6,230 nt of DNA from Chloroflexota bacterium (GTDB lineage Bacteria; Chloroflexota; Anaerolineae; 4572-78; J111): the NCBI GenBank assembly GCA_003694775.1, contig RFJV01000533.1, forward strand, positions 1 through 6,230. The letters run 5' to 3'. A model generated the notes under the pieces. The model was not told the DNA's origin. It did not search any database and saw only the letters and a list, made by a program, of their open reading frames with translations. The stretch's first letter is position 1. Each line of letters opens with the position of its first letter. Positions 1-6,230 of the stretch are shown here, in pieces. Made by a program: the position numbers and the translations under genes.

Positions 1-816
1 GTGGCCTCCGGAAGCCAGCTTGACCGGCAGGTCAACGGCAACGGAACTGAGACCCTCACCCTGGTCAGCGGGCCAATCCGGGAATTTTACGCCGCGATGA
101 ACCCGGCCTTCCGGGTCAGCCGCGAAAGGGTCAACGGGGTAACGGTATCCAGCTACTACCCGGCAGACCTGGAAGCCGGCGGGCGCCGCGCCCTGCAGTA
201 CGTGGTTGACGCCCTGCGCCTGTTCGACCGGCTGTTTGGGCCGTATCCCTACGCCGAACTGGATGTCGTCGCCACGCCGACCACCGCCGGCGGGGTAGAA
301 TACCCCGGTGTGCTGGTGCTGGCCCAGGCCCTGTACAGACAGCCGGGTGACTTTTTTGAACACGCCGCGGCCCACGAAACGGCCCACCAATGGTGGTACG
401 CCGTGGTCGGCAACGACCAGATAGACGAACCCTGGCTGGACGAGTCGCTCACCAACTTCAGCACCCTGCTGTACTGGGAGTCGCTCAACCCGCCGGACGT
501 TGCCGAAGACGTGAGATTTCGCTACTTTACCGGCCCGTACCAGCAGGCCAAACAGCAAGGCCACGACCGGCCGGTCGCCGGGCCGGTGGCCTCCTTTACC
601 GAGCAGGAATACAGCATCTTTGTTTACAGCAAAGGGCCGCTCTTTTTCGACGCCCTGCGGCAGGAGGTCGGGCAGGATACCTTGCTGAAAATTCTGCAAA
701 CCTACTACCGGCAGTACCGGTACGGCATTGCCTACCCGGACGACCTGCTCCGGGTCATCGAGCAGGTATCCGGCTACCAGGTTGACCCGCTGTACCGGGC
801 CTGGATTGAGCCGTAA
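1..816 (+). CDS. M1-family zinc metallopeptidase (gluzincin), 5'-truncated by the window edge
   Basis: The frame is open from base 1 and ends at TAA 814-816 (271 residues visible). M1 enzymes are aminopeptidases that remove N-terminal residues using one zinc ion. The zinc site is complete: HETAH at residues 125-129 gives both histidines and the general base E126, and after exactly 18 residues E148 in WLDES is the third ligand. GGVEYPG (97-103) sits where the family has its GxMEN substrate-binding motif, in a diverged form. Y209 in VYSKG fits the transition-state tyrosine. Residues 1-50 look like the end of the N-terminal beta-sandwich domain, so GTG at base 1 is probably an internal valine codon and not the start. 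The protein ends soon after the catalytic domain, so there is no large C-terminal helical domain as in the longer aminopeptidase N type. Secretion or membrane anchoring cannot be judged without the N-terminus. Peptidase identity is secure; substrate is unknown. Confidence 0.9.
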   Translation: MASGSQLDRQVNGNGTETLTLVSGPIREFYAAMNPAFRVSRERVNGVTVSSYYPADLEAGGRRALQYVVDALRLFDRLFGPYPYAELDVVATPTTAGGVEYPGVLVLAQALYRQPGDFFEHAAAHETAHQWWYAVVGNDQIDEPWLDESLTNFSTLLYWESLNPPDVAEDVRFRYFTGPYQQAKQQGHDRPVAGPVASFTEQEYSIFVYSKGPLFFDALRQEVGQDTLLKILQTYYRQYRYGIAYPDDLLRVIEQVSGYQVDPLYRAWIEP

Positions 817-839
817 GTGGCCCCGGTCGTCTATCAGAT

Positions 840-848
840 TTGTAAACA
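840..848 (+). repeat. Direct repeat copy 1, TTGTAARCA, upstream of the -10
   Basis: TTGTAAACA at 840-848 matches TTGTAAGCA at 860-868 in eight of nine positions. The two copies are exactly 20 bases apart, about two helical turns, so a protein could contact both from one face of the DNA. The copies bracket the -10 element of the kinase promoter, as an operator would. The short length means chance is a real alternative. Confidence 0.35.
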
Positions 849-851
849 TTG

Positions 852-860
852 TGCTATAAT
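852..860 (+). promoter_or_regulatory. Extended -10 promoter (TGC-TATAAT) for the histidine kinase gene
   Basis: A perfect TATAAT at 855-860 is preceded by TGC at 852-854, giving the TGn extension of an extended -10 promoter. It lies in a locally AT-rich gap between two genes. No good -35 box is found 16-18 bases upstream: the best, CTATCA at 831-836, matches TTGACA in three of six positions. This fits extended -10 promoters, which depend less on a -35. Transcription would start near 866-868, leaving a leader of about 25 bases. It probably drives the kinase, methyltransferase and sensor-effector genes together. Confidence 0.6.
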
Positions 861-868
861 TGTAAGCA
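860..868 (+). repeat. Direct repeat copy 2, TTGTAARCA, overlapping the predicted start of transcription
   Basis: TTGTAAGCA at 860-868 is the partner of the copy at 840-848, with one A/G difference. It overlaps the last base of the -10 box and the predicted transcription start, so a bound protein would block initiation. No regulator gene that could act here is visible in the window. Confidence 0.35.
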
Positions 869-879
869 AATGTGGATCC

Positions 880-883
880 GAGG
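880..883 (+). promoter_or_regulatory. Ribosome binding site GAGG selecting the third of three overlapping ATGs
   Basis: GAGG at 880-883 precedes ATGAATGAATG, in which ATGs at 884, 888 and 892 lie in three different frames. Only ATG 892 has a normal spacing (8 bases) and opens the long kinase frame. The ATGs at 884 and 888 lead to short frames that stop after about 30 and 50 codons. Confidence 0.65.
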
Positions 884-891
884 ATGAATGA

Positions 892-2973
892 ATGCAATCT
901 CAACTGCGCTCCTCACAATTCCCAACTATCGCCACTCGAATTCAAGAACCGGAAGTCTTCTCGACCCTAAACCGGGTTGTCGCCAACACGTTGATAGCCT
1001 TTGGTATCTCCACGGCCTGCCTGGCTGTTTTTGGGATTGGGGGAGAGAGGGATAAGCTGTTCGTCAGTGAAAACTTCAAACTCCAGGAGTATCACAGCAA
1101 AAATCTGGACGCGCTGTTCAATAACGGAGCCATCGCCTGGGTAAAGAAATACGGACAGGGGGCCGTAATTATAGATACGGCTACAGACAACCGCTGGCAG
1201 TTGCCGCCGGATATTACTCCGCCCCCTCTCTGGATTCAAGCGCAAAGTGCGTTGATGGTTCCTATCCAGGTTGCCAAACAAGTGTTGGGCCTTCTGCTTC
1301 TCACTGCGCCTGTTTCCGCCTATTTTGATACCCGAGACCTGCGCACAATGACGATTGTGGCAGACACCTTAGCCGCTTACCTGTACAGCATCCATCGTTT
1401 AAAGGAAGAAGAAGCCAATCACCAGCTTATCGCCAGCCTGACCGAAATTGCCCAAACCATCAACTCTACTCTGGACCTGGACCAGGTCCTCAACCTCATT
1501 CTGGAACATCTGGATTTAGTTGTAGAATTTGACAGTGCCTCTATTTTACTATACGAAGAAGAAGCACGCACGCTGTTTGTTCGAGCCGCCCGCGGCCACT
1601 CCGATATGATTGATGCCCTGCAGGTCAGAATTCCGCTTACCGAAAGCAGTCCTAATTATCAGGCCATTATTCAGCAAAAACCGGTAATTCTGGGCGATGT
1701 TGACAAGGTCCCCGGCTGGATAAAAACATCCTCATCGCAATCAGTCCGGAGCTGGATTGGTGTCCCGCTGATAGTTCGGAACCAGACCATCGGCATGCTG
1801 ACCGTAGATAGTCACGAAGTCAACAAGTATCAGGAAAAGGATGCCCAAATTGTACAAACCTTTGCTAATTATGTGGTCACCGCGGTGGCAAATGCCCAAA
1901 TTGTATCCCAATTAAAGAATGTAGAATCCAGCTATGCCGCCCTCTTTGAAGACAGCACCGATTTAATTATCATCACCACCTATCAGGGCGAAATCCTGAA
2001 TGTCAACCGCAAAGCCGCCCAGATGCTCCGTCTGCCCAAAGATGCCCTGGTAGGCATAGAACTGGGCTTCCTTTACCCGGAACTGAGCGATTTTCTGGCC
2101 AGCCAGAGACGACGCCTCAAGGCATGGCGGGAGGCCAGCCTGGAAATTGACCTCCAGGACGCCTACCACCAGCCGCTTGCCCTGGAGTTCCGGGTCCGGC
2201 AGGTCAACTACGCCGGCAAAGACTGCGTTCAGTGGGTAGGCCGCGACATCTCCGCCCGGAAAGAAATTGAACGGATGCGGCAGGACCTGGTCGACATGCT
2301 GGTGCACGACATCCGCGGCCCGGTGGGCAACCTCATCAACATCATCGAAATGCTCCCCATGCTGGTAGAAGCCGGCAACGACGCCGAATCTATCAACCGG
2401 ATGCTGGACCTGGCCCACCAGACCGGGCAGGAAGTGCGGGACCTGCTGGATACCATGCTCGACGTCAGCCGGCTGGAAAAGGGAAACGTTCCCCTCCAGC
2501 GCGATATACACAACTTGCAAGATATAATGCAGGTGGTCGAAAAGCAGGTTGCCTCCCACGCCGAACTGAAAAACATCACCCTGACCATCGAACCCCTGCC
2601 GCCACTGCCCCCCATCTGGATAGATGCCAGTATGATTCGGCGCCTGCTGGTCAACCTGATAGACAATGCCATCAAATATACCCAGTCCGGCGGCTGGGTG
2701 CGCGTCTCTGCGGCGCGTCAAAAAGACACCCTGAAGGTCTCCGTTTCCGATAACGGCCCCGGCATCCCCCCCTCCGAGCAGGAGCACATCTTTCAGAAAT
2801 TTGGCCGCATTACTACCCGAAACGGCCCTTCCGGGGTCGGGCTGGGACTGGCCTTCTGCAAGCTGGCCGCCGAGGCCCACGGCGGTTCCATTTCCGTGGA
2901 CAGCGAAGGCATTCCCGGCAAAGGCAGTACCTTTACCCTGACCATCCCAATGATTCTGGACCCACAACCATGA
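892..2973 (+). CDS. Cytoplasmic sensor histidine kinase, GAF-GAF-PAS-HisKA-HATPase
   Basis: This 693-residue protein should sense a signal through its N-terminal domains and autophosphorylate on histidine, passing phosphate to a response regulator. Rough domains: GAF-like 20-170, GAF 178-335, PAS 346-455, HisKA dimerisation helices 460-530, HATPase 575-690. Kinase motifs are intact: H-box HDIRGP with the phospho-acceptor H472, N-box N588 to N592 (NLIDNA), G1 box DNGPGIP from D620, F-box IFQKF 633-637, G2 box GVGLGL 648-653, and GKGSTF 676-681. No membrane segment or signal peptide is visible, so it is probably soluble. No receiver domain or response regulator gene lies in the window, so its partner is unknown. 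The start is set by GAGG 8 bases upstream. The stop overlaps the next start (ATGA). The part encoding the GAF domains is clearly AT-richer than the kinase core, which suggests a mosaic origin. The kinase call is secure; the ligand is unknown. Confidence 0.95.
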   Translation: MQSQLRSSQFPTIATRIQEPEVFSTLNRVVANTLIAFGISTACLAVFGIGGERDKLFVSENFKLQEYHSKNLDALFNNGAIAWVKKYGQGAVIIDTATDNRWQLPPDITPPPLWIQAQSALMVPIQVAKQVLGLLLLTAPVSAYFDTRDLRTMTIVADTLAAYLYSIHRLKEEEANHQLIASLTEIAQTINSTLDLDQVLNLILEHLDLVVEFDSASILLYEEEARTLFVRAARGHSDMIDALQVRIPLTESSPNYQAIIQQKPVILGDVDKVPGWIKTSSSQSVRSWIGVPLIVRNQTIGMLTVDSHEVNKYQEKDAQIVQTFANYVVTAVANAQIVSQLKNVESSYAALFEDSTDLIIITTYQGEILNVNRKAAQMLRLPKDALVGIELGFLYPELSDFLASQRRRLKAWREASLEIDLQDAYHQPLALEFRVRQVNYAGKDCVQWVGRDISARKEIERMRQDLVDMLVHDIRGPVGNLINIIEMLPMLVEAGNDAESINRMLDLAHQTGQEVRDLLDTMLDVSRLEKGNVPLQRDIHNLQDIMQVVEKQVASHAELKNITLTIEPLPPLPPIWIDASMIRRLLVNLIDNAIKYTQSGGWVRVSAARQKDTLKVSVSDNGPGIPPSEQEHIFQKFGRITTRNGPSGVGLGLAFCKLAAEAHGGSISVDSEGIPGKGSTFTLTIPMILDPQP
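2970..2973 (+). other. ATGA stop/start overlap joining kinase and methyltransferase genes
   Basis: ATG 2970-2972 starts the methyltransferase, while TGA 2971-2973 ends the kinase. No clear Shine-Dalgarno sequence precedes this ATG inside the kinase coding sequence, so translation is probably coupled by ribosomes that terminate and restart. This is direct evidence that the two genes share one transcript. Confidence 0.8.
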
Positions 2974-3737
2974 CCGATTTAGACCTGCTGGCTCGCTACT
3001 ACGACATCATCCATACCGGCTTTGAAGACGACTTGCCCCTGTGGGACACCCTGGCCGCCAGCGCCGACGGCCCCATCCTCGATGTGGGGTGCGGGACAGG
3101 CCGTCTCCTCCAGTTCCTGGCCGACCCAGACTGCCCCCTGGTTGGCCTGGACAGCTCCACCGAGGCCCTGGCCCGCGCTCGCCGCAAACTCAGCGCCAAC
3201 GGTCTGCAGGCGCATGTCTCCCTTATCCAGGCCGACATGCGCCATTTTGACCCCCCGCGCCGCGATTTTGCCCTGGCTATCCTGTCGCTGAATACCTTCA
3301 TGCACTGCCAGTCTACCGAAGACCAGCTTGCCACCCTCCAGTCTATCCACCACTGCCTGCGCCCCGGCGGCCTGCTGGCCGTTGACCTGTTCTACCCCGA
3401 CCCTCTGCTTCAGGCCGAGGTAGACGGACGGCTCTACTTTGAAGCCGAATTCACCGACCCGGACACCGGTTTGCCCGTTCAATGGTACTGGCGGCACGAG
3501 TTCGACCTGGCCGAGCAGGTCCGCCACCTGACCTACGTACTGGACACTATCAACGCCGACGGCCTGGTCCACCGGGTGGTCATTCCGGTATCCCTGCGCT
3601 ATGTTTACCGCTTTGAAATGGAGCTTCTCCTGAAAATGAGCGGCTACAGTCTGGAAACGATTTTTGGCGACTACAACCTGGAGCCGTTTGAGCACCACAG
3701 CCCGCGGATGATTTTTGTCGCCGCGGCAGAAAAATAA
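2970..3737 (+). CDS. Class I SAM-dependent methyltransferase, substrate unknown
   Basis: This 255-residue protein has a Rossmann-fold methyltransferase core that transfers a methyl group from S-adenosylmethionine. Motif I is ILDVGCGTG at 36-44, the SAM-binding glycine loop. D61 in VGLDSS ends strand beta-2 and should bind the SAM ribose. QADMRHFD at 87-94 is the adenine-contacting region, and LSLNTFMH at 105-112 is the motif after strand 4. LRPGGLL near 131-137 is the usual loop before strand 5. The C-terminal third (from about 150) has an extended strand-rich region, common in small-molecule or protein methyltransferases of the Methyltransf_25 type, but it does not reveal the substrate. The gene overlaps the kinase by four bases and lies 24 bases before the sensor-effector gene, with which it shares reading frame. 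TAA 3735-3737 and a second in-frame TAA at 3741-3743 separate the two. It could modify a component of the same pathway, but nothing in the sequence proves this. Confidence 0.88.
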   Translation: MTDLDLLARYYDIIHTGFEDDLPLWDTLAASADGPILDVGCGTGRLLQFLADPDCPLVGLDSSTEALARARRKLSANGLQAHVSLIQADMRHFDPPRRDFALAILSLNTFMHCQSTEDQLATLQSIHHCLRPGGLLAVDLFYPDPLLQAEVDGRLYFEAEFTDPDTGLPVQWYWRHEFDLAEQVRHLTYVLDTINADGLVHRVVIPVSLRYVYRFEMELLLKMSGYSLETIFGDYNLEPFEHHSPRMIFVAAAEK

Positions 3738-3750
3738 CCATAACACACCA

Positions 3751-3761
3751 AGAAAAGAAAA
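3751..3761 (+). promoter_or_regulatory. Purine-rich leader in place of a ribosome binding site
   Basis: The 11 bases before ATG 3762 are all A or G (AGAAAAGAAAA) but contain no GGAG core. The 24-base gap 3738-3761 is too short for an obvious promoter or terminator of its own. An A-rich unstructured leader can still support initiation, and re-initiation after the methyltransferase stop is likely to help. Confidence 0.35.
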
Positions 3762-6230
3762 ATGAATCCACAACCCACCGACAACGTTTCGCCGGTTCTC
3801 AAAAACGCTTGGCAGAGATACGCCGAGTTCGACCTCGGCGCGGTCAAGGCATCGGCCCAGCACCTGCGCCTGCGCTGGTGGATTCTGGCCCTGGGCGTGC
3901 TGGCAACCCTGCTCGCCGTCCTGTCCGACCTGTACGGCGAGGAACCGGGTCTCACCGGCAGGGTGCTGGGGCTGGCCCTGGTGCTGATTCCGCTGGTAGC
4001 CTCGGCCCTGACCTCCTTTGCCAACCGGCTCCAGCGTGGAGAATACTGGCTGGCCCTGCGCGCCGGGGCGGAAGAAATCAAAAAAGAAATCTACCTGTAC
4101 CGCACGCTCCTGCAGGTCCAACCGGACCGGGATAGCTGGCTGAACGACCGGCTGGCCGAAATCCAGCGCCGCGTTTTCGAGACCGCCGGCGGACAGGTCA
4201 ACCGCCGCGACTACAGCGGCCCCCTTCCCCCCTACCACAACCCCGCCGACCGCGACAGCGACCCCGGCTTCAACGACCTGCTTCCAGAAGAATACCTCCG
4301 CTTCCGGCTCCGGGACCAGCTTCGCTGGCACAAAAACAGCGCGGCCCGGCTTCAGCGGCTCAAAACCCGCTTGCAGGCCGCGGTGTTTGCCTTCAGCGGC
4401 CTGAGCACCGTTCTGGCCGCGGCGGCCAACATTCCGCAGTTTTCCGGTCTGGCTATCTGGGTGGCCTTTACCACCGCCCTGGCCACGGCTTTTACCTCCT
4501 GGCTGGAGCTTCGACGCGTCGAGGCGACCATCGACAACTACCACCGGGTGGTGCTGGAGCTGAATCTCATTCAGGACCACTGGAAGAGCCTGCCGCCGGC
4601 CCGGCGAAGCGGCGACGAGTTTTTCAAACTGGTGCTGGCAACCGAACGGGTGCTGTGGAGCCAGCACAGCCGCTTCATCGCCGAAATGCGTAAGGCCGTG
4701 GCCGAACTGCGCGGCGAGTCGACCGATACGCTGGACAAGGTGGCCGGTATGCCCGCCCCCGCGGCCATCGACGAGGCCGTTTTGGCCCAGGCTATGCAGA
4801 AGGCCGGCCCCGCGGAGGCAGAAGCCCCAGAGCCGATGCCCCGCCCCGGCGCGCCGCACGCCCTGGCCCTCCTGCCCGCCGGACGTCTCCGCCGTAGCGA
4901 TGGCCGCTGGCTGGACTTTGACGCCATCTACCGCCGGCTGGTTCGACCGGCCCTCATCCAGGCCGGCTTCACTCCCCTCCGCCTTTCCCCCACCGACAAC
5001 GGCCACCTGGCCCCGGACCTGTTCCAGGAACTTCTGCTGTCGGACCTGGTGGTGGCCGACCTGAGCCTGGACCAGGCCGATACCTTCTACGCCCTGGGGG
5101 TGCGGCACGCCCTGCGCAAGGGCGGAATCCTGCACATCTATGAGAGCACCGCCACCCTGCCCCTTAACCTGGTCCAGCCCCCCGCCAGCCTGTATCACTG
5201 CGACGAATTCGGCAAGCCAGACCCCCAGCACCGCCAGACCGACATCGACGCCCTGGCCGAGCTGGCCCGCGCCGCCCGGCAGTCTGCCAGCGAGCAAGGC
5301 CAAAGCCCCATCTATGCCCTGCTCACCGGCCTCTCCGAGCCGGACCGCAGTGCCCTGAGCACCCCGGATGCCGTTGGCTTCTGGCGAGAGTACCAGGATT
5401 GGAAAATGCGGGTCAACGCGGCCCGCGAACAGCACCGTGTGGGCGACATCCTTCTGCTGACCGAGGAAATCAGCAACCCGGTTGTTCGCCAGCAGGCCAT
5501 CGCCGAGGCCGGGCAAATCCTGAGCGGTCTGGGCTACCATCACCTGGCCCTTCAGCAGTACCGCCGCGGGCTGGAGCTGAACCCGGAAAACCGGGCCTTC
5601 CAGCGCGAAGAAGCCTTTGAACTGGGCCGGCTGGGCCAGACCGGGGAGGCCATCGCCCGGCTGGAGCGGCTCCTCGCCGATACCCCCGCCGACGCCGAAA
5701 CCCAGGCCTTTATGGGCCGGCTGTACAAAGCTATGTGGCGGCAGGAGTGGGAACCGCAGGCAGAGCTGTCTGCCCGGTTGAAAGCGGCCCAGGAAAACAG
5801 CTATCTCCTCCAGCGCAGTCTGGATTACTACCTGTCCGGCTATGCCGCGGACCAGAATCACTACTACTCCGGCATCAATGCCGTCACCCTGGCCTCGCTG
5901 GCCCTTTACCTGGCCCACAAAATGTCTCAGTCCGACCCGCAGACTGCGGCCCTGAAACAGCAGTTGCCGGCCCTGGTTGGGGCGGTCAAATTTGCCCTGG
6001 CCCAGGCCGACCGGCGCCGGACGGGAGACTACTGGGTAAAAGCCTCGCAGGCTGAACTGGCCGTATGCACCGCCGCCAGGCCGGAAGAGGTCAACCGGCT
6101 GTACCGGCAGGCGCTGGTCGCCAGCAACAGACCGGCGCGGGCCATCCGCTCCAGCATCGAGCAGTTGGAAATGCTGGCCGGCCTGCACTTCCGACCGGCA
6201 CACGTCCAGGCCGGTCTGGACGTGCTGAAA
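3762..6230 (+). CDS. Membrane sensor-effector: tandem SLATT/DUF4231, NDT/TIR-like domain and TPR-S (TRAFs-binding) repeats; 3'-truncated by the window edge
   Basis: The frame is open from ATG 3762 to the last base (823 codons, no stop). Two in-frame TAAs at 3735 and 3741 exclude an earlier start. Residues 17-117 and 176-277 are two SLATT/DUF4231-like modules. Each has a hydrophobic pair (about 39-58 with 67-87, and 206-224 with 229-248) and flanking amphipathic helices: EYWLALRAGAEEIKKEIYLY (94-113) after the first pair and RLRDQLRWHKNSA (182-194) before the second. A Pro/Ala/Glu-rich linker (349-366) follows. Residues 366-485 form a Rossmann-like NDT/TIR-type domain: DFDAIYRRLVRPAL (385-398), then VADLSL (431-436) and FYALGVRHAL (442-451). 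Relatives have FYELG, so A444 replaces the expected glutamate. Residues 540-823 match TPR-S: a TPR at about 592-609, GRLYKAMW (652-659), HYYSGINAVTL (700-710) and DYWVKASQAELAV (756-768). From published family analysis, SLATT is a predicted membrane-disrupting effector and TPR-S a predicted sensor of NAD+-derived signals; combined action is inference. The C-terminus may lie only a little beyond the window. Confidence 0.88.
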   Translation, partial: MNPQPTDNVSPVLKNAWQRYAEFDLGAVKASAQHLRLRWWILALGVLATLLAVLSDLYGEEPGLTGRVLGLALVLIPLVASALTSFANRLQRGEYWLALRAGAEEIKKEIYLYRTLLQVQPDRDSWLNDRLAEIQRRVFETAGGQVNRRDYSGPLPPYHNPADRDSDPGFNDLLPEEYLRFRLRDQLRWHKNSAARLQRLKTRLQAAVFAFSGLSTVLAAAANIPQFSGLAIWVAFTTALATAFTSWLELRRVEATIDNYHRVVLELNLIQDHWKSLPPARRSGDEFFKLVLATERVLWSQHSRFIAEMRKAVAELRGESTDTLDKVAGMPAPAAIDEAVLAQAMQKAGPAEAEAPEPMPRPGAPHALALLPAGRLRRSDGRWLDFDAIYRRLVRPALIQAGFTPLRLSPTDNGHLAPDLFQELLLSDLVVADLSLDQADTFYALGVRHALRKGGILHIYESTATLPLNLVQPPASLYHCDEFGKPDPQHRQTDIDALAELARAARQSASEQGQSPIYALLTGLSEPDRSALSTPDAVGFWREYQDWKMRVNAAREQHRVGDILLLTEEISNPVVRQQAIAEAGQILSGLGYHHLALQQYRRGLELNPENRAFQREEAFELGRLGQTGEAIARLERLLADTPADAETQAFMGRLYKAMWRQEWEPQAELSARLKAAQENSYLLQRSLDYYLSGYAADQNHYYSGINAVTLASLALYLAHKMSQSDPQTAALKQQLPALVGAVKFALAQADRRRTGDYWVKASQAELAVCTAARPEEVNRLYRQALVASNRPARAIRSSIEQLEMLAGLHFRPAHVQAGLDVLK

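Noticed and set aside
1..3. GTG at base 1 as the true start of the peptidase
   Set aside because: The first residues fit the interior of the M1 N-terminal beta-sandwich domain, and no upstream sequence exists to show a ribosome binding site. The gene most likely begins before the window.
390..785. 131-codon + strand frame inside the peptidase gene
   Set aside because: It overlaps the M1 catalytic domain in another frame. Its Arg/Pro/Ala-rich translation is typical of a frame-shifted GC-rich gene.
817..854. Transcription terminator after the peptidase gene
   Set aside because: No GC-rich stem followed by a T run could be found in the gap. The peptidase transcript may end by another mechanism or run on into the kinase.
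892..1400. Membrane-spanning sensor region in the kinase N-terminus
   Set aside because: The hydrophobic stretches near residues 30-48 and 130-145 are short and fit core strands and helices of a GAF fold. No paired membrane segments around an extracytoplasmic loop are seen.
1963..2967. 334-codon open frame on the - strand
   Set aside because: It is antisense to the PAS, HisKA and HATPase part of the kinase, where every kinase motif is intact on the + strand. Its product shows no domain or motif.
3809..4135. 108-codon + strand frame inside the start of the sensor-effector gene
   Set aside because: It is the shifted frame of the first SLATT module. It has no ribosome binding site and an Arg/Gly/Pro-rich composition.
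2979..6203. 1074-codon open frame on the - strand, the longest closed frame in the window
   Set aside because: It lies opposite both the methyltransferase and the SLATT-TPR-S gene, whose motifs are clear on the + strand. Its translation is low-complexity, rich in G, Q, V and A, with no recognisable domain. Long antisense frames are expected opposite GC-rich genes that avoid TTA, CTA and TCA codons.

Overview
The window holds four genes, all on the + strand, in a GC-rich bacterial chromosome. Several 60-base rows count by hand at 63-70% GC, with one clearly AT-richer stretch. The cytoplasmic GAF-GAF-PAS histidine kinase, the style of the M1 peptidase and the SLATT/TPR sensor protein together suggest a Chloroflexota bacterium, perhaps Anaerolineae-like. 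That placement is inference from protein style; there is no rRNA or other marker gene here.

Region by region: bases 1-816 are the 3' part of an M1-family zinc metallopeptidase gene that starts upstream of the window. A 75-base gap (817-891) carries an extended -10 promoter, a pair of 9-base direct repeats flanking it, and a ribosome binding site. Bases 892-2973 encode a soluble histidine kinase (GAF-GAF-PAS-HisKA-HATPase). Its stop codon overlaps the start of a class I SAM-dependent methyltransferase (2970-3737). After 24 bases, a long gene begins at 3762 and runs off the right edge, open for 823 codons.

That last gene is the most interesting content. Its product joins a tandem pair of two-helix membrane modules of the SLATT/DUF4231 type, a Rossmann-like domain related to nucleoside 2-deoxyribosyltransferases (NDT)/TIR, and a TPR array matching the TPR-S (TRAFs-binding) sensor domain of prokaryotic conflict systems and animal ASK kinases. 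From family knowledge, SLATT domains are predicted membrane-perforating effectors and TPR-S is predicted to sense NAD+-derived signals. The protein therefore reads as a one-polypeptide sensor plus membrane effector, plausibly an abortive-infection or stress-triggered device. The glutamate expected in the NDT-like motif is alanine here, which suggests a binding rather than a catalytic domain.

The kinase, methyltransferase and sensor-effector genes are close enough to be one transcription unit from the promoter near 855. A functional link between them is inference. No response regulator, nucleotide cyclase, mobile element, CRISPR array, tRNA or rRNA is visible. The largest open frame on the - strand (2979-6203, 1074 codons) is a shadow of the methyltransferase and sensor-effector genes.
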